A stretch of DNA of 6,427 nt from Deltaproteobacteria bacterium. Lineage in GTDB: Bacteria > Myxococcota > Myxococcia > Myxococcales > Myxococcaceae. Made by a program: the position numbers and the translations under genes. Shown piece after piece: positions 1-5,486 of the stretch. The notes under the pieces were generated by a model that worked only from the letters and a program-made list of their open reading frames with translations, did not search any database and had not been told where the DNA came from. The stretch lies in the NCBI GenBank assembly GCA_016875515.1, contig VGRA01000156.1:1-6427 (forward strand), in the 5' to 3' direction. Within the stretch, counting starts at the first letter, position 1. The number at the start of each line of letters is the position of its first letter.

Positions 1-856
1 CATCATGCAGGACAAGGGGATTGATCCCTCGTCCGTGAAGGGCTCCGGCCCAGGCGGCCGCATCCACAAGGAGGACGTGCTGGCGCACGGCACCGCGCCC
101 GCCGCCCCCCCGGCCCCCGCCGCGGTCAAGGCGCCGTCCGGCCCCCGGTCCCGTGCGGACCTGGAGGAGCGCGTGAAGATGACCCCGCTGCGCAAGCGCG
201 TGGCGGAGCGGCTGGTGCAGGTGCAGTCCACCGCGGCCATGCTCACCACCTTCAACGAGGTGGACATGAAGCCGGTCATGGACCTCCGCAAGCAGTACCA
301 GGAGCTCTTCACCAAGAAGCACGGGGTGAAGCTGGGCTTCATGAGCCTGTTCGTTCGGGCGGTGATTGAGGCGCTGAAGGCCTACCCTGCGGTCAACGCG
401 GAGATCAACGGCGACGAGGTCATCTTCAAGCACTACTACGACATCGGCGTGGCGGTGTCCGGCAGCCGGGGCCTCGTGGTCCCGGTGGTGAAGGACGCGG
501 ACACCCTGTCGCTGGCGGGGCTGGAGAAGAAGATTGCCGAGCTGGGCGAGAAGGGCCGCGCGGACAAGCTGACCCTGGCGGAGCTGCAGGGCGGCACCTT
601 CACCATCACCAACGGCGGCATCTTCGGCAGCATGCTGTCCACCCCCATCCTCAACCCGCCGCAGACGGGCATCCTGGGGATGCACAACATCGTCGAGCGG
701 GCGGTGGTGAAGAACGGGGAGATTGTCATCCGGCCGATCATGTACGTGGCCCTCACGTACGACCACCGCCTCATCGACGGGCGCGAGGCGGTCAGCTTCC
801 TCGTGAAGGTGAAGGAGTGCCTCGAGGACCCGCAGCGGATGCTGCTGGAGGTCTGA
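1..856 (+). CDS. sucB: Dihydrolipoyllysine-residue succinyltransferase, E2 of 2-oxoglutarate dehydrogenase (5' partial)
   Basis: This is the E2 core of the 2-oxoglutarate dehydrogenase complex, which transfers the succinyl group from lipoyl-lysine to CoA in the cytoplasmic TCA cycle. The reading frame is open to the left edge (base 1 is a third codon position), so the lipoyl domain and the start of the E3-binding domain are missing. Counting from the Met at base 5, residues 1-29 are the end of the peripheral subunit-binding domain ([14 protein letters not shown]). Residues 30-50 are an Ala/Pro linker, and about 57-283 form the acyltransferase domain. The catalytic motif DHRLIDG is present, with His254 and Asp258. 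[36 protein letters not shown] and [11 protein letters not shown] match the succinyltransferase (SucB) branch rather than the pyruvate dehydrogenase E2 branch, as judged from remembered E. coli SucB. It ends with TGA followed directly by an in-frame TAA, and no terminator hairpin is apparent before the next gene. Confidence 0.97.
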   Translation, partial: IMQDKGIDPSSVKGSGPGGRIHKEDVLAHGTAPAAPPAPAAVKAPSGPRSRADLEERVKMTPLRKRVAERLVQVQSTAAMLTTFNEVDMKPVMDLRKQYQELFTKKHGVKLGFMSLFVRAVIEALKAYPAVNAEINGDEVIFKHYYDIGVAVSGSRGLVVPVVKDADTLSLAGLEKKIAELGEKGRADKLTLAELQGGTFTITNGGIFGSMLSTPILNPPQTGILGMHNIVERAVVKNGEIVIRPIMYVALTYDHRLIDGREAVSFLVKVKECLEDPQRMLLEV

Positions 857-870
857 TAAGCCACCGGACT

Positions 871-2631
871 ATGCGCATCCAAGCTTGGACCCTCCTCCTC
901 TCCGCGGTCGCCGTCTGCGCCTGCGCGCCTGCCAACCCCTGCGCCACGGGCAACGGAGGCTGCAGCGTCAACGCCACCTGCACCGCGCAGGGCGAGACGG
1001 TCGCCTGCACCTGCAAGGCGGGCTTCACCGGTGACGGGCGCACCTGCGCGGACGTGGACGAGTGCGCCACCGCCAACGGTGGCTGCTCGGCCAACGCCAC
1101 CTGCACCAACACCCCCGGCGGCCGCGCCTGCGGCTGCAAGCCTGGCTACGCAGGCAACGGCGACACCTGCGACGACGTGGACGAGTGCGCCACCGCCAAC
1201 GGCGGGTGCTCGGCCAACGCCACCTGCACCAACGCCCCCGGCGGTCGCACCTGCGCGTGCAAGGCGGGCTACGCGGGCACCGGCCTCACCTGCGACGACG
1301 TGGACGAGTGCGCCACCGCCAACGGCGGGTGCTCGGCCAACGCCACCTGCAGCAACACCCCGGGCAGCCGCACCTGCACCTGCAAGGCCGGCTATGCCGG
1401 CAACGGCATCTCCTGTGACGACGTGAACGAGTGCCCCACCGCCCCGTGCGGCGCCTTCTCCTTGTGCGTCAACACCCCGGGCAGCTTCCGGTGCGACTGC
1501 GCCCAGGGCTTCACCCCGGACGGCGGCGCCTGCGAGGACGAGGACGAGTGCCTCTTCGTCAGGTGCACCGCCAACGCCGGGTGCGTCAACCAGCCCGGTG
1601 GCTACGAGTGCCGGTGCAACGCGGGCTACGGCCTCTCCGGCGGCGGCACCTGCACGCTCTTGGCGGAGGTACTGGTGGCGGGACTGCCGTCACTCGCGGA
1701 CGGGCTCGCGCTGGACACGGCGCACGGCCGGCTGTTCGCCGCACTGGACGACGGGCGCGTGGTGGGCGTGCCGTTGGACGGGGGCAGCGTTTTCACGGTG
1801 GCAGCGCCCGCGGGCCCGTCCCCGTCGCTGCACGACATCGCCACCGACGGAGAGTTCGTGTACTGGGCAGATCCCCGCTACGGAGACGCCCTCGACGGTG
1901 GCATCTACGCCGCAGCGGCCAGCGGTGCGGGCGCACCCTGGCGTTTTGCCCCGTCCTTCACGCCCTTCGGCGTGCTGGTGGAGGGACAGTCGCTCTACTG
2001 GGCCCAGCAGGACGGGACCCTCTCCTCCGCCCAGCTCGCAGCCGCCTCCGGCGATGTCCCCGTCACTGCGGAGGTGATGCCGGGCTTCGGCTCCGGCAAC
2101 TCCAACGGGCTGAAGGCCTACGTCCTGGCGGCCGCGGCGGGGGACCTCTACCTCGTCGACCACTGGGGTGGGCAGGTGGGCGTCATCTCCGCGTCGGGGG
2201 GCGGCAGCGCGCAGGCGATTGCCTCGGGGCTCCAGACCTTGTCGGCGCGGTCCATCACCGTGGGCACCGCCAACGGCCGCACCTACGTCTACTGGACGGT
2301 TCCCGGCTTCAACGCGCGCGAACTGTGGGGGTACGAGGTGCCGCTCGCGTCGGGCGTGTCGCCCGCGGCGGTGAAGCTGCTCACGGACCCCGGGCTCGCC
2401 CCCGCCACGTTCGACGCCGTCGCCGCGGACGGCGCGCACGTCTACTGGCTGTCCAACGGGCAGCTGCTGCGCCTCCCGGTGGAGGCCGTGTCCCTGGCGC
2501 AGGTGCCGCAGCCGGAGGTCGTCTACGCAGGCGGCGCGACATTCGATTCTCTCACCGCGCTCGCGCTGGACGCCACGCACGCCTACTTCGCCACCTCGGG
2601 CGGCCGCGAGGTGATGCGGGTGGCAAAATAG
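871..2631 (+). CDS. EGF-repeat lipoprotein with C-terminal YW-type beta-propeller-like domain
   Basis: This is a putative exported lipoprotein of 586 aa; function unknown, perhaps adhesion or ligand binding. The ATG at 871 is chosen because it starts a good signal sequence (MRIQAWTLLLSAVAVCAC). The likely lipobox is V-C-A-C18; C16 is a poorer alternative because Val precedes it. An in-frame GTG at 817 would place the signal internally and overlap sucB. Six EGF-like modules follow, each with six cysteines: about 24-59, 61-100, 102-141, 143-182, 184-221 and 223-261. Modules 2-6 open with D-x-[DN]-E-C, typical of calcium-binding EGF. Residues 262-586 contain no cysteine. They carry about seven repeats of a beta-propeller kind, with YWAD at 331, YW at 376, YLVD at 427, YW at 474 and 525, and YF at 572. 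The order EGF then YW-repeat propeller recalls metazoan LDL-receptor or nidogen proteins, by analogy only. It lies 14 nt after sucB, has no clear Shine-Dalgarno sequence, and is convergent with the pagL-like gene. Confidence 0.9.
   Translation: MRIQAWTLLLSAVAVCACAPANPCATGNGGCSVNATCTAQGETVACTCKAGFTGDGRTCADVDECATANGGCSANATCTNTPGGRACGCKPGYAGNGDTCDDVDECATANGGCSANATCTNAPGGRTCACKAGYAGTGLTCDDVDECATANGGCSANATCSNTPGSRTCTCKAGYAGNGISCDDVNECPTAPCGAFSLCVNTPGSFRCDCAQGFTPDGGACEDEDECLFVRCTANAGCVNQPGGYECRCNAGYGLSGGGTCTLLAEVLVAGLPSLADGLALDTAHGRLFAALDDGRVVGVPLDGGSVFTVAAPAGPSPSLHDIATDGEFVYWADPRYGDALDGGIYAAAASGAGAPWRFAPSFTPFGVLVEGQSLYWAQQDGTLSSAQLAAASGDVPVTAEVMPGFGSGNSNGLKAYVLAAAAGDLYLVDHWGGQVGVISASGGGSAQAIASGLQTLSARSITVGTANGRTYVYWTVPGFNARELWGYEVPLASGVSPAAVKLLTDPGLAPATFDAVAADGAHVYWLSNGQLLRLPVEAVSLAQVPQPEVVYAGGATFDSLTALALDATHAYFATSGGREVMRVAK
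1051..1419 (+). repeat. Three tandem 123-bp coding repeats (EGF modules 2-4)
   Basis: Units lie at 1051-1173, 1174-1296 and 1297-1419, each encoding exactly one 41-residue EGF module starting at DVDEC. Counted by hand, units 1 and 2 differ at 13 of 123 positions and units 2 and 3 at 14. The first 55 bases of units 2 and 3 are identical. Third-codon positions are conserved as well, so the similarity is more than amino-acid selection would require. This suggests recent tandem duplication or gene conversion. The flanking EGF modules (before 1051, and 1420-1653) are clearly more diverged. Confidence 0.93.
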
Positions 2632-2640
2632 CGTGGGACG

Positions 2641-3264
2641 TCAGGGCCAGCGCACGTCCAGGCTGGCCCCGTAGAAGTCCACGCGGTTGTTGGGGCGGAC
2701 CAGGTTCGCATTGCTGAGGTGGCGGAACACCCAGCCCACGCGGAGCCGCCCGCCTTCGTCTGAGAGGCCAATCCCAATCTCGTCCGAGAATTGCAAGCGC
2801 GTGGACTTGCGCCGCGTCCCCACGTCCGGCTCGGACAGGAAGGCAGGCCCCACCGCGAGCTGCAGGTCCAGCACCACGGGCCCCAGCGGCAGCACGTGCT
2901 GGACGCGCGGCAGCGCCGCCAGCTCCAGCGCGAAGTCCGCGCCGTCCCCGCTGCGCGCCGTCCAGTGGGCACCCACCAGCAGCGGGTCGAACCGCATCCC
3001 CAGCGGCCCCAGCCACCGGGGGTGCTCGCAGTCCACGAAGGACAGCCCGGCCGCGAACGCGGTCAGTTCCCGGTCCGAGAGCACCTGCACCTCGTACCCG
3101 GGGCGCGCGCGGCACTGGAAGTCCTCGTGCTGGAACGCGGCCAGCCCGTAGCTGGCGAGGCTCCCCCAGATGGCCGCGAGGAGCAGCGGCTTCTCCTGAG
3201 CCCGCGCAGGGGCGGGCCCGAGCAGCAGCCCCAGCACGCACAGCACGACGGCAGACCGCTTCAC
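2641..3264 (-). CDS. pagL: PagL-type lipid A 3-O-deacylase (acyloxyacyl hydrolase family)
   Basis: This is a predicted outer-membrane beta-barrel enzyme that removes the 3-O-linked acyl chain from lipid A, altering envelope properties and, in other bacteria, immune recognition. It has 207 aa. The signal peptide MKRSAVVLCVLGLLLGPAPARA is likely cleaved after Ala22. The family signature sits near the C-terminus: H182-L-S184-N-A, then RPNNRVD196FYG. His182 and Ser184 match the catalytic His126/Ser128 of Pseudomonas PagL as remembered. The third residue, Glu140 there, falls exactly 14 residues after the His; here that position is Asp196, a conservative change. The mature protein is somewhat longer than classical PagL and has two cysteines (51 and 79) in its N-terminal half. 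The start is GTG, overlapping the upstream peptidase stop as GTGA. AGGGA lies 8 nt upstream, so the two are probably translationally coupled. The family call is firm; activity on lipid A is inferred. Confidence 0.87.
   Translation of the reverse strand: MKRSAVVLCVLGLLLGPAPARAQEKPLLLAAIWGSLASYGLAAFQHEDFQCRARPGYEVQVLSDRELTAFAAGLSFVDCEHPRWLGPLGMRFDPLLVGAHWTARSGDGADFALELAALPRVQHVLPLGPVVLDLQLAVGPAFLSEPDVGTRRKSTRLQFSDEIGIGLSDEGGRLRVGWVFRHLSNANLVRPNNRVDFYGASLDVRWP
2644..2669. terminator. Possible bidirectional terminator hairpin at a convergent gene junction
   Basis: A perfect 8-bp GC-rich inverted repeat, GGGCCAGC at 2644-2651 and GCTGGCCC at 2662-2669, has a 10-nt loop. It lies inside the last codons of the minus-strand pagL-like gene, just past the stop of the EGF lipoprotein gene. 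A second, overlapping inverted repeat pairs GGACGT (2636-2641) with ACGTCC (2654-2659). No U-tract follows on the plus strand. On the minus strand a TATTTT run occurs about 14 nt past the stem, which is too far for a classical intrinsic terminator. The location suits transcription ending between convergent genes, but chance hairpins are common at this GC content. Confidence 0.3.
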
Positions 3265-5429
3265 CGCAGGTGTCCCTGGAAGTACGCCCGCACGCGCGTG
3301 TACAGCCGCTCCGTCACGAGCGGGTCCGGCACCATGTGGGTGAAGTTGCCCAGCGGCAGGAAGTCATGCGGCTTGCCCGCGCGGAACAGCGCGTCGGACA
3401 GCTTCAGCGAGTGGAAGAAATAGACGTTGTCGTCCGCGGTGCCGTGGATGAGCAGCAGCGGCCGCTGCAGCTTCTGCGCCCGGGGCAGGAGCGAGCTGCG
3501 CGCATAGGCCGCCTTCGCCTCCGGCGGGACGCCCAGGTACCGCTCGGTGTAGTGCGTGTCGTAGTCCTCCCACTCCGTCACCGGCGCGCCGGCCACCGCC
3601 GCGTGGAAGGCGTCCCCGCGCTCCAGCACCGCCAGCGCGGACAGGTACCCGCCGAAACTCCAGCCGGTGACGCCCACGCGGGAGAGGTCCATCTCCGCGA
3701 AGGAGGCCGCGAGCGCCCGCACCGCCTCCACCTGGTCCTCCAGGATGGGCCCGGCGAAGTCCCCCCGGATGGCCCGCTCCCACGCCCGCCCGCGCCCCGG
3801 CGTCCCGCGCCCGTCCACCTTCACCACGATGAAGCCGCCGTCCGCGTACCACTGGGAGAGCAGCTGCTCGCGCAGCGTGCGGGTGACGTGGCGGTGGTGC
3901 GGCCCGCCGTAGGCGTCCACCAGCACCGGGTACTTCTTCCCCTTCTGGAAACCGGAGGGCAGCAGCACCGCCGTCCACGCGCCGCGGGGGCCGGCCTGCT
4001 GGAAGCGGATGTCCGGGCGCAAACCCGGCGTCTCCGCCACGGACGGGAGCTCCCCCACCCGCGTCCCGTCCGAACGGTGCACGGAGTACGCGGGCATGCT
4101 GCGCGGCGAGGTGTGCTCCACGACCAGCAGGGCGCCATCCTTCGAGGCAGACGCGTTCACCCAACCTTCCGGCTCCACGCCCTGCGGCACCACCGGGACA
4201 ACCTTCCCGTCGGCGCCCGCGCGGAACAGCGCCTGCTGGGTGGGGTCCACCGAGCCGAGGAAGGTCAAGGTGTCCGCCTGTTCGTCCCACGCCACCAGGC
4301 GGGAGAAGCCCGCCGTGGGCGGGATTCGGGTTCGCAAGAGCATCCCACGCGCGTCCCGCTCCTCCACCTCCGGGGCGCCGTTGCGCTCGGTGAACCACAG
4401 GAAGCGCTTGCCGTCCGCGCTCCACCGCGGGAAGTCCTGCGCCAGGTTGAGCCACGCCTCGTCCCGCTCGGTGAGCAGCGCCGTGCAGGCCCCGGTGGCC
4501 GCGTCCACCGCGTAGAGCACCTCCTCCTGCTGCGCCCGGTCCTGCACCAGCACCGTGAGCGGCCCGCCCGCGGACCACTTCACGGTGGCCAGGTACGGGT
4601 AGCGCGCCCGGTCCCACTTCACCTCCACGGGCGTTCCGCCCGCCACCTTCCCCACGAAGAGCTTCACCTCTGCGTTGCGCTTGCCCGCGCGCGGATAGGG
4701 CACCACCTCGGGCGCGGCGTCCGGCTGCAGCGGGTCCACGGTGGCGAAGCGGTCCATGCCCTCGTGGGTGGTGTGCTGCCACGCCAGGTGCTTGCTGTCC
4801 GGGGACCACCAGTAGCCGGCGAAGCGGTCCATCTCCTCCTGCGCCACGAACTCGGCCAGCCCGTTGGGAGACCCGGACGTGCCGCCGCGGGTGAGCCGCC
4901 TCACCTTCCCGGTGCGGAACGCGTAGGCGTGCACGTCCCCGTCCCGGACGAAGGAGAGGTGCTGCCCGTCCGGGCTGAAGCGGGCGTCCAGCGCGCCGGG
5001 CCCCGTCTCGAGCTTCGTCACCTTCCCGTCCGCGCGGGTGACGGCGTAGAGCGCGCCAGACAGCCCCACCACCGTGCGGGCGCCATCCGGGGACACCTGG
5101 AAGTGGGTGAAGCCACGGGCGCTGATGCGCTGCCGCTCCAGCTGGGCCTTCTCCGCGGCGGACAGCCCCTGCGCGGCCCCGGACAGCAGCGAGGCGGCAT
5201 CCAGCAGCGGCTCTGCCTTCCCGGTGGCCAACTGGAAGCGGAAGAGCGCCTGCACGTTGCTGCGCGGCCCCGAGCGGAGGAACAGCACCTCCTGCCCGTC
5301 CGGGGTGATGGCCGGGCGCGCGGGGCGGCCGGCCAGGAAGCGCCGCGTCTCGGCGTAGTCGCGCAGGAAGGTGTCTGGGGGCATGGCGGGCGTGGAGGCC
5401 AACGCGGCGGCAAGGAGGAGGGTGTGCAC
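3261..5429 (-). CDS. Dipeptidyl-peptidase-IV-like S9 family serine peptidase, exported
   Basis: This is a predicted secreted or periplasmic serine peptidase of 722 aa, probably removing N-terminal dipeptides with Pro or Ala in second position. The domain order is DPPIV-type: a beta-propeller at about 35-450 with several SPDG/SADG repeats, then an alpha/beta-hydrolase domain at about 470-722. The Glu pair that binds the substrate amino terminus in DPPIV is seen as Q-E198-E199-M-D. The catalytic Ser591 lies in GWSFGGY, Asp666 in HGTADDNV and His698 in FTHMVPDP. YGGPH (near 493) fits the oxyanion Tyr region. The GTG at 5429 is preferred because a hydrophobic leader (HTLLLAAALASTPA) follows and GGAG lies 10 nt upstream. 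The leader lacks basic residues, so export is less sure. ATG at 5384 would give 707 aa without it. The open frame runs on to 6398, but that stretch is antisense to the PHM-like gene. It is the first gene of an operon with pagL. Confidence 0.92.
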   Translation of the reverse strand: MHTLLLAAALASTPAMPPDTFLRDYAETRRFLAGRPARPAITPDGQEVLFLRSGPRSNVQALFRFQLATGKAEPLLDAASLLSGAAQGLSAAEKAQLERQRISARGFTHFQVSPDGARTVVGLSGALYAVTRADGKVTKLETGPGALDARFSPDGQHLSFVRDGDVHAYAFRTGKVRRLTRGGTSGSPNGLAEFVAQEEMDRFAGYWWSPDSKHLAWQHTTHEGMDRFATVDPLQPDAAPEVVPYPRAGKRNAEVKLFVGKVAGGTPVEVKWDRARYPYLATVKWSAGGPLTVLVQDRAQQEEVLYAVDAATGACTALLTERDEAWLNLAQDFPRWSADGKRFLWFTERNGAPEVEERDARGMLLRTRIPPTAGFSRLVAWDEQADTLTFLGSVDPTQQALFRAGADGKVVPVVPQGVEPEGWVNASASKDGALLVVEHTSPRSMPAYSVHRSDGTRVGELPSVAETPGLRPDIRFQQAGPRGAWTAVLLPSGFQKGKKYPVLVDAYGGPHHRHVTRTLREQLLSQWYADGGFIVVKVDGRGTPGRGRAWERAIRGDFAGPILEDQVEAVRALAASFAEMDLSRVGVTGWSFGGYLSALAVLERGDAFHAAVAGAPVTEWEDYDTHYTERYLGVPPEAKAAYARSSLLPRAQKLQRPLLLIHGTADDNVYFFHSLKLSDALFRAGKPHDFLPLGNFTHMVPDPLVTERLYTRVRAYFQGHLR
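3273..3277 (-). promoter_or_regulatory. Ribosome binding site for the pagL-like gene
   Basis: AGGGA on the minus strand lies 8 nt before the GTG start at 3264 and sits inside the last codons of the peptidase gene. It supports this GTG start and, with the 4-base GTGA overlap, translational coupling of the two genes. Confidence 0.55.
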
Positions 5430-5439
5430 GGGGGCGAGG

Positions 5440-5443
5440 CTCC
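5440..5443 (-). promoter_or_regulatory. Ribosome binding site for the DPPIV-like peptidase
   Basis: GGAG on the minus strand lies 10 nt before the GTG at 5429. This favours the GTG start, with its hydrophobic leader, over the internal ATG at 5384. Confidence 0.5.
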
Positions 5444-5473
5444 GGGTAGAAGGCGGCCGCAGACTATCCCCCC

Positions 5474-5477
5474 GGAG
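5474..5477 (+). promoter_or_regulatory. Ribosome binding site for the haem/PHM-like lipoprotein
   Basis: GGAG lies 9 nt before the ATG at 5487. It fixes the start of a gene that otherwise runs out of the window without a stop codon. Confidence 0.6.
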
Positions 5478-5486
5478 ACGCTCCCG

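Larger units (their letters stand above)
5430..5486. promoter_or_regulatory. Divergent intergenic region with 7-bp inverted repeat
   Basis: This 57-nt spacer separates the start of the minus-strand peptidase operon from the plus-strand haem/copper lipoprotein gene. CTCCGGG (5440-5446) and CCCGGAG (5471-5477) form a perfect inverted repeat with a 24-nt spacer. Each arm also supplies the GGAG Shine-Dalgarno of its neighbouring gene. A NotI-type palindrome, GCGGCCGC, lies between at 5453-5460. I see no convincing -35/-10 pair. The space is too short for two ordinary promoters with leaders unless they overlap or lie inside the opposite gene. Confidence 0.45.

Noticed and set aside
817..870. GTG at 817 as the start of the EGF lipoprotein
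   Set aside because: It would overlap sucB and bury the signal peptide inside the protein. The ATG at 871 starts directly at a signal sequence with a lipobox.
436..882. Antisense frame over sucB
   Set aside because: Its translation is Ser/Pro/Arg-rich without motifs, and the opposite strand is a well-conserved enzyme.
1051..1419. Regular spaced repeats as a CRISPR-like array
   Set aside because: The units are 123 bp, in frame, without unique spacers, and encode EGF modules.
1431..2717. 428-codon overlapping plus-strand frame within the EGF/propeller gene
   Set aside because: It is Arg-rich out-of-frame translation, with no signal or domain. The in-frame product has clear EGF and propeller repeats.
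3364..4809. 481-codon minus-strand frame inside the peptidase gene
   Set aside because: It has Gly/Ala/Arg low-complexity composition and is a +1 shadow of the peptidase, whose catalytic motifs are intact in the other frame.
5453..5460. GCGGCCGC palindrome as an operator
   Set aside because: Eight-base GC palindromes are expected by chance here, and its centre is offset from that of the flanking inverted repeat.
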